Assembly: GCA_963693315.1 (NCBI GenBank)
Contig: OY856187.1
Span: 426,057,748-426,121,747 of the forward strand
Direction: 5' to 3'
DNA from: Diogma glabrata
Lineage: Eukaryota; Arthropoda; Insecta; Diptera; Cylindrotomidae
DNA: 64,000 nt
Shown piece after piece: positions 9,668 to 21,324 of the stretch; positions within the stretch are counted from its first letter, which is position 1; every line of letters begins with the position of its first letter. Both the position numbers and the translations under genes were made by a program. The notes under the pieces are model-generated. The model saw only the letters and a program-made list of their open reading frames with translations, did no database searches and was not told the origin of the DNA.

Positions 9668-12272
9668 TTATGGAAAGTTTAAAATGTTGTCGTAAGTGTT
9701 AGTAAGGTAAACTGTATCCTTTTGTTTATTAAGAGTACGACCGTTCTGATTTTTAATATGTATCATTTCCATAATACAACGTTTTTTATATGTGTTCTCT
9801 TTTTCTAGAATTTTAACATTGTCAAGATTAATTGTGTGAGAAGCACTATTGAGATGGTGGGACAGAGCACTATTCTTTAGGTCAAGGTTGACGTCAATGT
9901 CTTTACTTATGTTTTTTGAGCCATAAATGTGTTGTTTTATTCTGTCCTTTAGAAATTGTTTCGTTTGGCCTATATAAACCTTGTCGCATTCACAAGTCAC
10001 TTCGTATACTACATTGGATGTTTTTTCTTTTGTCACTTTGTCTTTAAGCTTTGAGAACATTAGAGAGTGTAAATCTTCTTTAGCTCTACCTACCAATTTA
10101 ATGTTGTGTGGAAGTAACATTCTTTGTATTTTCTCAAAAAGATTTTTGATATAAGGAGTGGATACAAACATGGTGTTTTCTGAAACAACAGTGTTGGGAA
10201 TCGAAAGGGGTTTCTGTTTGTATTTATATTTTGTATTTTTGAGGTTTGTTTTTATTACACTGAGAGGATAGTTATTTTTTAACAAGGTGTTAGTTAGTAA
10301 TTTAAAATTTTTTTTTTGAATGGAAACAGGGGTCAGATAATTTCAAGATTTTTTCTGACAGAATTGAAACTGTATTTCGTTTATAGCTCATTGGCAACCA
10401 TGAATTAAAATTCATGTATCTGGCTGACCAAGTTTCTTTATGAAACCAATCAGTTGATATTGTTCCATCTTCATTATGAATGAGGAGTAGATCCAAAAAT
10501 GAGATTTTGTTTTCTTGTTCGGTTTCTATAGTGAACTTAATTCTTTGGGAGAAAGTGTTGAATTTTGAAAAAAAGTAGTCAATTTTGTTTTTCGGAATAC
10601 AAGTAATGATGTCGTCCACGTATCTATAAAAAAACAAAATTTGAGTATCTTTTAGTGTATCAATGATTGTAGATTCTATGAATTCCATCACTAAATTAGC
10701 AATAATGGGGCTCACTGGGGATCCCATTGGTGAACCAAAAACTTGTTTGTAAAAAACTCCGTTAAATTGAAATTCGCAATTGTTTAAAACAAAATCAAGT
10801 GCTTCAAGGAACTGTCTTTTTAAAATTTTTGTTTTAGAATTTTTTTTAATTAAGGACCAATTTTTATGTACTAGTTCTAAAACTAATGCACTGTCGATGT
10901 TTGTAAAGAGTGAGACAACGTCCAATGATAGTAATACAAAATCTTTAGGAATTATTATATTTTTGATTTTTGCTTTAAAATCTTCTGCGTTTTTAACAAA
11001 AGTGGAAGTTTTACCTACGCTATGTTTTAAAACTTCACACAAATGAGAAGATAAGTTATAAGTCGCACTATTTACAGAACTTACAATTGGACGAAGAGGA
11101 AGGTTGGGTTTGTGTGTTTTTGGTAAACCATACATTTTTGCACTCACGCTGTTATGTCGTTTCATGTTCTTACATATGTTTTTTTCCACACGATTTTCTT
11201 CTTCCCATATTTTAAAAAATTCATTAGCTTTCTTCTCGAAGTTTTGGGAATTATCTTTATTGTTTTTTACTGGAAGGTAGGTGTTTTTATCTGTAAGCAT
11301 TAGGTTCATCTTTCTAAAATACTCTTCTTTATGAAGTACCACTGTGATGTTCCCTTTATCTGCTTTAGTAATCAGTAAATTGTTATTTTCTTTTAAAAAC
11401 GCTTGAGTAAATTTAGCATCTCTTTTAATTTTTAGTTCATCCTTTGTTAATTTAACTTTACAATTGAGTTTGTGGTTCGTTAAAATATTTGCTAAGCTGT
11501 TTCGTATTTCTATCTTTTCTTCATCTTCATAATTGAAAATTACACTCTCGATGTCGCTAATGATATGTTTGTACGGTGTTTCTTTTTGAGGTATTGGTAA
11601 ACTAAATTTTCCACCAAGACTTAGTATTTTTGAGACTTTTTCTGGAATGTTTATATCGGTAGTGTTGATTAACCACTTTTCATTTTCATTGTCAATTCCA
11701 TTTGTGATTGCCAGTGAGTCTTCTAAAATTGGACTATTTTGTGGTAAATTTTTGTTCATTTCCATGTTAGTTAGGTTATCTGGAATATTTTCTATCGTTT
11801 TTATTGGTAAGTCTTCTCTAAATAACAGTTTATTTAGGCGAATAATATGTTTTGCTTTAACCTTATTAAAAACTATCTCATAACGTGTGTTTAATCTACT
11901 ATGGAAATTATCTAGTTCTGAGGGTGGAAATACATCTATAAACTCGTTTTCGTATTTCGTATTATCAATTGTTAGCGTTCTAATATTTCTGAATACTAGG
12001 TTGATCTCTTCCACAAGGACACGATGTAAAAAACGATTCTTGATTTTATTGAAAATAAATTTGTCTATATTGGTAAAATTTTTAAAATTCTTGCTCGTTG
12101 GATTTAAGTTGTTTCTTCGGCATTGGAGGAGGAATAGTTTGTTATTGATCAATCTGGCTAGTTTAAGTTTGTTATTAACGAATTTTTTAATTTTTTTAAA
12201 TATTTCTGGACCATAATCATATTCCAGATTTTGGAGATATTGGTTTGTTAACGTAATGTTGACTTCACCCAT
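9668..12272 (-). pseudogene. Penelope-like polyprotein, unit A (RT + GIY-YIG, frameshifted)
   Basis: The single ORF of the element is split into 12272-10302 (656 codons, start MGEVNITLTN) and 10285-9668 (205 codons). The break is a 4-nt expansion of an A run. The original product would be about 866 residues. The RT core has TKADKGN near residue 300, GLPKTHKPNLPLRPI near 380-395, the first catalytic aspartate in SLDVVSLF (D451), GSPMGSPVSP near 512, and YVDD at 551-554. After the frameshift comes a GIY-YIG endonuclease (VYEVTCECDKVYIGQT, then KDRIKQH). RT fused to GIY-YIG is diagnostic of endonuclease-bearing Penelope-like elements. The ATG lies only 28 nt past the upstream unit's pseudo-LTR, which is a likely place for the promoter. 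Confidence 0.9.
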
Positions 12273-12300
12273 TTTTTTTATACCAACAGGGTTGTTTTTT

Positions 12301-12899
12301 AAAATTGTTTCTTTTCTTAGGCTTGAATCGTATGAAAACTTTTTATTTATATTTTTTTGGTTTATAGCCTATTTTATTTTTATTTTTATTAACTATTACA
12401 TTAATTTAAATATTGAAGACGATGACGTTTCGACTGCATTACGTCAGTCCTTTTCAAATCAGATTATTCAAACTGTTAACATTTGTTATAGAAAAAAAAA
12501 AAAAAAAAAAAACAAAAAGAGATATTAAAAATAAATTTTTTTTAAAAATAATATAAATTTATGATTAAAAACTTACATTTTTACGGAAACGGAAAAATTA
12601 TGTTTTAAAAAATTTTTTTTAACATACTATAATTTTTTCACATATAATATATGTCGTCAGTTATTATTAAAATTTTTTTTAACTATTAAAATTACAACTA
12701 CAACAAATCTAAACTAGGCAATTGAATTAATTTATTTAACAAATCCGATTTTTTTAAAGAAAAAACTCAAACCACAACAACACAATTCCAATATACATAA
12801 ATTGAGAAACAAAAACCGACTAACGATAAAAACAAAAAAGAAGAAAATCGAGCATTTATGTTGCAATTTGCAAACAACCTTATCTATACAGTAATTGTT
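12301..12899 (-). repeat. Pseudo-LTR between units B and A
   Basis: This is the 3' region of B and at the same time the 5' flank of A, whose start codon follows 28 nt later. It is complete at its 3' end (through TTAGGCTTGAATCGTATG on the plus strand). It carries a 21-A run and the hammerhead-like motif. Function as a promoter for A is inference from position. Confidence 0.75.
12424..12462 (-). ncRNA. Hammerhead-ribozyme-like motif, unit B
   Basis: The 39 nt are identical to the motif in unit A: a CTGA box, a GACTG/CAGTC stem with 8-nt loop, and GAAACGTC. It lies about 150 nt upstream of the start codon of unit A. Confidence 0.4.
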
Positions 12900-15170
12900 T
12901 TATGGAAAGTTTAAAATGTTGTCGTAAGTGTTAGTAAGGTAAACTGTATCCTTTTGTTTATTAAGAGTACGACCGTTCTGATTTTTAATATGTATCATTT
13001 CCATAATACAACGTTTTTTATATGTGTTCTCTTTTTCTAGAATTTTAACATTGTCAAGATTAATTGTGTGAGAAGCACTATTGAGATGGTGGGACAGAGC
13101 ACTATTCTTTAGGTCAAGGTTGACGTCAATGTCTTTACTTATGTTTTTTGAGCCATAAATGTGTTGTTTTATTCTGTCCTTTAGAAATTGTTTCGTTTGG
13201 CCTATATAAACCTTGTCGCATTCACAAGTCACTTCGTATACTACATTGGATGTTTTTTCTTTTGTCACTTTGTCTTTAAGCTTTGAGAACATTAGAGAGT
13301 GTAAATCTTCTTTAGCTCTACCTACCAATTTAATGTTGTGTGGAAGTAACATTCTTTGTATTTTCTCAAAAAGATTTTTGATATAAGGAGTGGATACAAA
13401 CATGGTGTTTTCTGAAACAACAGTGTTGGGAATCGAAAGGGGTTTCTGTTTGTATTTATATTTTGTATTTTTGAGGTTTGTTTTTATTACACTGAGAGGA
13501 TAGTTATTTTTTAACAAGGTGTTAGTTAGTAATTTAAAATTTTTTGAATGGAAACAGGGGTCAGATAATTTCAAGATTTTTTCTGACAGAATTGAAACTG
13601 TATTTCGTTTATAGCTCATTGGCAACCATGAATTAAAATTCATGTATCTGGCTGACCAAGTTTCTTTATGAAACCAATCAGTTGATATTGTTCCATCTTC
13701 ATTATGAATGAGGAGTAGATCCAAAAATGAGATTTTGTTTTCTTGTTCGGTTTCTATAGTGAACTTAATTCTTTGGGAGAAAGTGTTGAATTTTGAAAAA
13801 AAGTAGTCAATTTTGTTTTTCGGAATACAAGTAATGATGTCGTCCACGTATCTATAAAAAAACAAAATTTGAGTATCTTTTAGTGTATCAATGATTGTAG
13901 ATTCTATGAATTCCATCACTAAATTAGCAATAATGGGGCTCACTGGGGATCCCATTGGTGAACCAAAAACTTGTTTGTAAAAAACTCCGTTAAATTGAAA
14001 TTCGCAATTGTTTAAAACAAAATCAAGTGCTTCAAGGAACTGTCTTTTTAAAATTTTTGTTTTAGAATTTTTTTTAATTAAGGACCAATTTTTATGTACT
14101 AGTTCTAAAACTAATGCACTGTCGATGTTTGTAAAGAGTGAGACAACGTCCAATGATAGTAATACAAAATCTTTAGGAATTATTATATTTTTGATTTTTG
14201 CTTTAAAATCTTCTGCGTTTTTAACAAAAGTGGAAGTTTTACCTACGCTATGTTTTAAAACTTCACACAAATGAGAAGATAAGTTATAAGTCGCACTATT
14301 TACAGAACTTACAATTGGACGAAGAGGAAGGTTGGGTTTGTGTGTTTTTGGTAAACCATACATTTTTGCACTCACGCTGTTATGTCGTTTCATGTTCTTA
14401 CATATGTTTTTTTCCACACGATTTTCTTCTTCCCATATTTTAAAAAATTCATTAGCTTTCTTCTCGAAGTTTTGGGAATTATCTTTATTGTTTTTTACTG
14501 GAAGGTAGGTGTTTTTATCTGTAAGCATTAGGTTCATCTTTCTAAAATACTCTTCTTTATGAAGTACCACTGTGATGTTCCCTTTATCTGCTTTAGTAAT
14601 CAGTAAATTGTTATTTTCTTTTAAAAACGCTTGAGTAAATTTAGCATCTCTTTTAATTTTTAGTTCATCCTTTGTTAATTTAACTTTACAATTGAGTTTG
14701 TGGTTCGTTAAAATATTTGCTAAGCTGTTTCGTATTTCTATCTTTTCTTCATCTTCATAATTGAAAATTACACTCTCGATGTCGCTAATGATATGTTTGT
14801 ACGGTGTTTCTTTTTGAGGTATTGGTAAACTAAATTTTCCACCAAGACTTAGTATTTTTGAGACTTTTTCTGGAATGTTTATATCGGTAGTGTTGATTAA
14901 CCACTTTTCATTTTCATTGTCAATTCCATTTGTGATTGCCAGTGAGTCTTCTAAAATTGGACTATTTTGTGGTAAATTTTTGTTCATTTCCATGTTAGTT
15001 AGGTTATCTGGAATATTTTCTATCGTTTTTATTGGTAAGTCTTCTCTAAATAACAGTTTATTTAGGCGAATAATATGTTTTGCTTTAACCTTATTAAAAA
15101 CTATCTCATAACGTGTGTTTAATCTACTATGGAAATTATCTAGTTCTGAGGGTGGAAATACATCTATAAA
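12900..15170 (-). pseudogene. Penelope-like polyprotein, unit B (5'-truncated, otherwise open)
   Basis: The frame is open from the truncation point through RT and GIY-YIG to the stop at 12900; from its first internal ATG (14993) it is 697 codons. It carries the 6-T form at the site where A and C are frameshifted, so RT and endonuclease are in one frame. All RT motifs (GLPKTHKP, SLDVVSLF, GSPMGSPVSP, YVDD) and the VYIGQT endonuclease core are intact. The roughly first 110 residues are missing. Catalytic domains look whole, but the natural start and leader are lost, so it probably cannot move by itself. Confidence 0.9.
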
Positions 15171-17502
15171 CTAGTATTCAGAAATATTAGAACGCTAACA
15201 ATTGATAATACGAAATACGAAAACGAGTTTATAGATGTATTTCCACCCTCAGAACTAGATAATTTCCATAGTAGATTAAACACACGTTATGAGATAGTTT
15301 TTAATAAGGTTAAAGCAAAACATATTATTCGCCTAAATAAACTGTTATTTAGAGAAGACTTACCAATAAAAACGATAGAAAATATTCCAGATAACCTAAC
15401 TAACATGGAAATGAACAAAAATTTACCACAAAATAGTCCAATTTTAGAAGACTCACTGGCAATCACAAATGGAATTGACAATGAAAATGAAAAGTGGTTA
15501 ATCAACACTACCGATATAAACATTCCAGAAAAAGTCTCAAAAATACTAAGTCTTGGTGGAAAATTTAGTTTACCAATACCTCAAAAAGAAACACCGTACA
15601 AACATATCATTAGCGACATCGAGAGTGTAATTTTCAATTATGAAGATGAAGAAAAGATAGAAATACGAAACAGCTTAGCAAATATTTTAACGAACCACAA
15701 ACTCAATTGTAAAGTTAAATTAACAAAGGATGAACTAAAAATTAAAAGAGATGCTAAATTTACTCAAGCGTTTTTAAAAGAAAATAACAATTTACTGATT
15801 ACTAAAGCAGATAAAGGGAACATCACAGTGGTACTTCATAAAGAAGAGTATTTTAGAAAGATGAACCTAATGCTTACAGATAAAAACACCTACCTTCCAG
15901 TAAAAAACAATAAAGATAATTCCCAAAACTTCGAGAAGAAAGCTAATGAATTTTTTAAAATATGGGAAGAAGAAAATCGTGTGGAAAAAAACATATGTAA
16001 GAACATGAAACGACATAACAGCGTGAGTGCAAAAATGTATGGTTTACCAAAAACACACAAACCCAACCTTCCTCTTCGTCCAATTGTAAGTTCTGTAAAT
16101 AGTGCGACTTATAACTTATCTTCTCATTTGTGTGAAGTTTTAAAACATAGCGTAGGTAAAACTTCCACTTTTGTTAAAAACGCAGAAGATTTTAAAGCAA
16201 AAATCAAAAATATAATAATTCCTAAAGATTTTGTATTACTATCATTGGACGTTGTCTCACTCTTTACAAACATCGACAGTGCATTAGTTTTAGAACTAGT
16301 ACATAAAAATTGGTCCTTAATTAAAAAAAATTCTAAAACAAAAATTTTAAAAAGACAGTTCCTTGAAGCACTTGATTTTGTTTTAAACAATTGCGAATTT
16401 CAATTTAACGGAGTTTTTTACAAACAAGTTTTTGGTTCACCAATGGGATCCCCAGTGAGCCCCATTATTGCTAATTTAGTGATGGAATTCATAGAATCTA
16501 CAATCATTGATACACTAAAAGATACTCAAATTTTGTTTTTTTATAGATACGTGGACGACATCATTACTTGTATTCCGAAAAACAAAATTGACTACTTTTT
16601 TTCAAAATTCAACACTTTCTCCCAAAGAATTAAGTTCACTATAGAAACCGAACAAGAAAACAAAATCTCATTTTTGGATCTACTCCTCATTCATAATGAA
16701 GATGGAACAATATCAACTGATTGGTTTCATAAAGAAACTTGGTCAGCCAGATACATGAATTTTAATTCATGGTTGCCAATGAGCTATAAACGAAATACAG
16801 TTTCAATTCTGTCAGAAAAAATCTTGAAATTATCTGACCCCTGTTTCCATTCAAAAAAAAAATTTTAAATTACTAACTAACACCTTGTTAAAAAATAACT
16901 ATCCTCTCAGTGTAATAAAAACAAACCTCAAAAATACAAAATATAAATACAAACAGAAACCCCTTTCGATTCCCAACACTGTTGTTTCAGAAAACACCAT
17001 GTTTGTATCCACTCCTTATATCAAAAATCTTTTTGAGAAAATACAAAGAATGTTACTTCCACACAACATTAAATTGGTAGGTAGAGCTAAAGAAGATTTA
17101 CACTCTCTAATGTTCTCAAAGCTTAAAGACAAAGTGACAAAAGAAAAAACATCCAATGTAGTATACGAAGTGACTTGTGAATGCGACAAGGTTTATATAG
17201 GCCAAACGAAACAATTTCTAAAGGACAGAATAAAACAACACATTTATGGCTCAAAAAACATAAGTAAAGACATTGACGTCAACCTTGACCTAAAGAATAG
17301 TGCTCTGTCCCACCATCTCAATAGTGCTTCTCACACAATTAATCTTGACAATGTTAAAATTCTAGAAAAAGAGAACACATATAAAAAACGTTGTATTATG
17401 GAAATGATACATATTAAAAATCAGAACGGTCGTACTCTTAATAAACAAAAGGATACAGTTTACCTTACTAACACTTACGACAACATTTTAAACTTTCCAT
17501 AA
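15171..17502 (+). pseudogene. Penelope-like polyprotein, unit C (5'-truncated and frameshifted)
   Basis: The frame is open from the truncation point. From the internal ATG at 15405 it runs 487 codons to 16868 and contains all RT motifs, including YVDD. A 10-A run at 16853-16862 (6 in B and D) shifts the frame. The remaining 205 codons (16885-17502) encode the C-terminal linker and GIY-YIG endonuclease with VYIGQT. The same 4-nt expansion occurs in unit A. It is a non-functional copy. Confidence 0.9.
15173..15225. other. Spacer at centre of the 6-kb palindrome
   Basis: Left-arm sequence ends in CATCTATAAACT (15172) and the complementary right arm begins AGTTTATAGATG at 15226. The 53 bp between belong to unit C alone, which starts its homology to D at CTAGTATTCAG (15171). 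B and C therefore share only the dinucleotide CT at the joint. Confidence 0.9.
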
Positions 17503-18100
17503 AACAATACTGTATAGATAAGGTTGTTTGCAAATTGCAACATAAATGCTCGATTTTCTTCTTTTTTGTTTTTATCGTTAGTCGGTTTTTGTTTCTCAAT
17601 TTATGTATATTGGAATTGTGTTGTTGTGGTTTGAGTTTTTTCTTTAAAAAAATCGGATTTGTTAAATAAATTAATTCAATTGCCTAGTTTAGATTTGTTG
17701 TAGTTGTAATTTTAATAGTTAAAAAAAATTTTAATAATAACTGACGACATATATTATATGTGAAAAAATTATAGTATGTTAAAAAAAATTTTTTAAAACA
17801 TAATTTTTCCGTTTCCGTAAAAATGTAAGTTTTTAATCATAAATTTATATTATTTTTAAAAAAAATTTATTTTTAATATCTCTTTTTGTTTTTTTTTTTT
17901 TTTTTTTTCTATAACAAATGTTAACAGTTTGAATAATCTGATTTGAAAAGGACTGACGTAATGCAGTCGAAACGTCATCGTCTTCAATATTTAAATTAAT
18001 GTAATAGTTAATAAAAATAAAAATAAAATAGGCTATAAACCAAAAAAATATAAATAAAAAGTTTTCATACGATTCAAGCCTAAGAAAAGAAACAATTTTA
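17503..18100 (+). repeat. Pseudo-LTR between units C and D
   Basis: This is the 3' region of C and the 5' flank of D, homologous to 20730-21324 up to ...AGAAACAATTTT. It holds a 20-T run (17889-17908) and the hammerhead-like motif. The D start codon (18127) follows within about 27 nt. Confidence 0.8.
17938..17976 (+). ncRNA. Hammerhead-ribozyme-like motif, unit C
   Basis: The motif is CTGATTTGAAAAG, a GACTG/CAGTC stem-loop, then GAAACGTC, identical to the other three copies. It sits about 150 nt upstream of the D start codon, so a cleaved RNA would begin close to the ORF. Confidence 0.4.
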
Positions 18101-18126
18101 AAAAACAACCCTGTTGGTATAAAAAA

Positions 18127-20729
18127 ATGGGTGAAGTCAACATTACGTTAACAAACCAATATCTCCAAAATCTGGAATATGATTATGGTCCAGAAATATT
18201 TAAAAAAATTAAAAAATTCGTTAATAACAAACTTAAACTAGCCAGATTGATCAATAACAAACTATTCCTCCTCCAATGCCGAAGAAACAACTTAAATCCA
18301 ACGAGCAAGAATTTTAAAAAAATTTTACCAATATAGACAAATTTATTTTCAATAAAATCAAGAATCGTTTTTTACATCGTGTCCTTGTGGAAGAGATCAA
18401 CCTAGTATTCAGAAATATTAGAACGCTAACAATTGATAATACGAAATACGAAAACGAGTTTATAGATGTATTTCCACCCTCAGAACTAGATAATTTCCAT
18501 AGTAGATTAAACACACGTTATGAGATAGTTTTTAATAAGGTTAAAGCAAAACATATTATTCGCCTAAATAAACTGTTATTTAGAGAAGACTTACCAATAA
18601 AAACGATAGAAAATATTCCAGATAACCTAACTAACATGGAAATGAACAAAAATTTACCACAAAATAGTCCAATTTTAGAAGACTCACTGGCAATCACAAA
18701 TGGAATTGACAATGAAAATGAAAAGTGGTTAATCAACACTACCGATATAAACATTCCAGAAAAAGTCTCAAAAATACTAAGTCTTGGTGGAAAATTTAGT
18801 TTACCAATACCTCAAAAAGAAACACCGTACAAACATATCATTAGCGACATCGAGAGTGTAATTTTCAATTATGAAGATGAAGAAAAGATAGAAATACGAA
18901 ACAGCTTAGCAAATATTTTAACGAACCACAAACTCAATTGTAAAGTTAAATTAACAAAGGATGAACTAAAAATTAAAAGAGATGCTAAATTTACTCAAGC
19001 GTTTTTAAAAGAAAATAACAATTTACTGATTACTAAAGCAGATAAAGGGAACATCACAGTGGTACTTCATAAAGAAGAGTATTTTAGAAAGATGAACCTA
19101 ATGCTTACAGATAAAAACACCTACCTTCCAGTAAAAAACAATAAAGATAATTCCCAAAACTTCGAGAAGAAAGCTAATGAATTTTTTAAAATATGGGAAG
19201 AAGAAAATCGTGTGGAAAAAAACATATGTAAGAACATGAAACGACATAACAGCGTGAGTGCAAAAATGTATGGTTTACCAAAAACACACAAACCCAACCT
19301 TCCTCTTCGTCCAATTGTAAGTTCTGTAAATAGTGCGACTTATAACTTATCTTCTCATTTGTGTGAAGTTTTAAAACATAGCGTAGGTAAAACTTCCACT
19401 TTTGTTAAAAACGCAGAAGATTTTAAAGCAAAAATCAAAAATATAATAATTCCTAAAGATTTTGTATTACTATCATTGGACGTTGTCTCACTCTTTACAA
19501 ACATCGACAGTGCATTAGTTTTAGAACTAGTACATAAAAATTGGTCCTTAATTAAAAAAAATTCTAAAACAAAAATTTTAAAAAGACAGTTCCTTGAAGC
19601 ACTTGATTTTGTTTTAAACAATTGCGAATTTCAATTTAACGGAGTTTTTTACAAACAAGTTTTTGGTTCACCAATGGGATCCCCAGTGAGCCCCATTATT
19701 GCTAATTTAGTGATGGAATTCATAGAATCTACAATCATTGATACACTAAAAGATACTCAAATTTTGTTTTTTTATAGATACGTGGACGACATCATTACTT
19801 GTATTCCGAAAAACAAAATTGACTACTTTTTTTCAAAATTCAACACTTTCTCCCAAAGAATTAAGTTCACTATAGAAACCGAACAAGAAAACAAAATCTC
19901 ATTTTTGGATCTACTCCTCATTCATAATGAAGATGGAACAATATCAACTGATTGGTTTCATAAAGAAACTTGGTCAGCCAGATACATGAATTTTAATTCA
20001 TGGTTGCCAATGAGCTATAAACGAAATACAGTTTCAATTCTGTCAGAAAAAATCTTGAAATTATCTGACCCCTGTTTCCATTCAAAAAATTTTAAATTAC
20101 TAACTAACACCTTGTTAAAAAATAACTATCCTCTCAGTGTAATAAAAACAAACCTCAAAAATACAAAATATAAATACAAACAGAAACCCCTTTCGATTCC
20201 CAACACTGTTGTTTCAGAAAACACCATGTTTGTATCCACTCCTTATATCAAAAATCTTTTTGAGAAAATACAAAGAATGTTACTTCCACACAACATTAAA
20301 TTGGTAGGTAGAGCTAAAGAAGATTTACACTCTCTAATGTTCTCAAAGCTTAAAGACAAAGTGACAAAAGAAAAAACATCCAATGTAGTATACGAAGTGA
20401 CTTGTGAATGCGACAAGGTTTATATAGGCCAAACGAAACAATTTCTAAAGGACAGAATAAAACAACACATTTATGGCTCAAAAAACATAAGTAAAGACAT
20501 TGACGTCAACCTTGACCTAAAGAATAGTGCTCTGTCCCACCATCTCAATAGTGCTTCTCACACAATTAATCTTGACAATGTTAAAATTCTAGAAAAAGAG
20601 AACACATATAAAAAACGTTGTATTATGGAAATGATACATATTAAAAATCAGAACGGTCGTACTCTTAATAAACAAAAGGATACAGTTTACCTTACTAACA
20701 CTTACGACAACATTTTAAACTTTCCATAA
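18127..20729 (+). pseudogene. Penelope-like polyprotein, unit D (one frameshift near N-terminus)
   Basis: It starts with MGEVNITLTN at 18127, with the same leader as unit A. A 7-A run (18317-18323; 5 in A) shifts the frame after about 63 codons, and the first frame stops at 18336. The long second frame continues from about 18340 to 20729 (780 codons from a downstream start at 18387). It includes TKADKGN, GLPKTHKP, SLDVVSLF, GSPMGSPVSP, YVDD and the GIY-YIG core VYIGQT with KDRIKQH. RT and endonuclease are in one frame. This is a single indel in a homopolymer, so either a sequencing error or a very recent lesion is possible. Confidence 0.9.
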
Positions 20730-21324
20730 AACAATACTGTATAGATAAGGTTGTTTGCAAATTGCAACATAAATGCTCGATTTTCTTCTTTTTTGTTTTT
20801 ATCGTTAGTCGGTTTTTGTTTCTCAATTTATGTATATTGGAATTGTGTTGTTGTGGTTTGAGTTTTTTCTTTAAAAAAATCGGATTTGTTAAATAAATTA
20901 ATTCAATTGCCTAGTTTAGATTTGTTGTAGTTGTAATTTTAATAGTTAAAAAAAATTTTAATAATAACTGACGACATATATTATATGTGAAAAAATTATA
21001 GTATGTTAAAAAAAATTTTTTAAAACATAATTTTTCCGTTTCCGTAAAAATGTAAGTTTTTAATCATAAATTTATATTATTTTTAAAAAAAATTTATTTT
21101 TAATATCTCTTTTTGTTTTTTTTTTTTTTTTTTTCTATAACAAATGTTAACAGTTTGAATAATCTGATTTGAAAAGGACTGACGTAATGCAGTCGAAACG
21201 TCATCGTCTTCAATATTTAAATTAATGTAATAGTTAATAAAAATAAAAATAAAATAGGCTATAAACCAAAAAAATATAAATAAAAAGTTTTCATACGATT
21301 CAAGCCTAAGAAAAGAAACAATTT
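20730..21324 (+). repeat. 3' region / pseudo-LTR of unit D
   Basis: This is the outer right copy of the ~600 bp terminal region, matching 17503-18100. It ends at ACAATTTT directly before the 12-bp duplication. It contains a 19-T run and the hammerhead-like motif. Confidence 0.85.
21164..21202 (+). ncRNA. Hammerhead-ribozyme-like motif, unit D
   Basis: This is the fourth identical copy of the 39-nt motif (CTGA box, GACTG/CAGTC stem-loop, GAAACGTC), here downstream of the ORF near the 3' end of the block. Confidence 0.4.

Larger units (their letters stand above)
9106..12300 (-). mobile_element. Penelope-like unit A (full 5' end, 3' end short by ~40 bp)
   Basis: This unit has a start codon at 12272, reverse transcriptase, GIY-YIG endonuclease and a 3' non-coding region. 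Compared with D, its outer 3' end lacks the last ~40 bp (the part containing ACGATTCAAGCCTAAG). The coding region is broken by a 10-T run at 10308-10317, where B and D have 6. Confidence 0.85.
12301..15172 (-). mobile_element. Penelope-like unit B (5'-truncated)
   Basis: The 3' pseudo-LTR (12301-12899) is complete. The coding part is cut at the palindrome centre (15172), near codon 110 of the full protein. On the minus strand it lies directly upstream of unit A, supplying A with a 5' pseudo-LTR. Confidence 0.85.
15171..18100 (+). mobile_element. Penelope-like unit C (5'-truncated)
   Basis: Homology to D starts at CTAGTATTCAG, near codon 94 of the full protein, so C is about 53 bp longer at its 5' side than B. 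Its pseudo-LTR (17503-18100) is complete and runs into unit D. Confidence 0.85.
9106..21324. mobile_element. Four-unit head-to-head Penelope-like retroelement complex
   Basis: Units A (9106-12300) and B (12301-15172) lie on the minus strand. Units C (15171-18100) and D (18101-21324) lie on the plus strand. They form an inverted repeat with ~6.1 kb arms around a 53-bp spacer (15173-15225). Within each arm a 5'-truncated unit (B, C) precedes a full-length one (A, D) head to tail, so the full units are flanked by copies of the ~600 bp terminal region, the pseudo-LTR arrangement known in Penelope-like elements. The units are almost identical. One 12-bp duplication brackets the whole block. Confidence 0.9.
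18101..21324 (+). mobile_element. Penelope-like unit D (full length, 3.2 kb)
   Basis: This is the most complete unit, with 5' leader, ORF (18127-20729) and a complete 3' region ending at ACAATTTT, next to the right target duplication. Its only visible defect is a 2-nt expansion of an A run near 18317. Confidence 0.85.

Noticed and set aside
10780..19621. Repeated 78-, 88- and 109-codon frames antisense to the Penelope ORFs
   Set aside because: They are shadows of the RT coding strand and repeat in every unit only because the units repeat.
9106..21324. Palindrome as a long-read library artefact (missing hairpin adapter)
   Set aside because: Such artefacts mirror the flanking DNA too. Here the flanks differ, a 12-bp duplication brackets the block, the arms differ in homopolymers and at the outer left end, and the centre is asymmetric. 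It still needs read-level confirmation.
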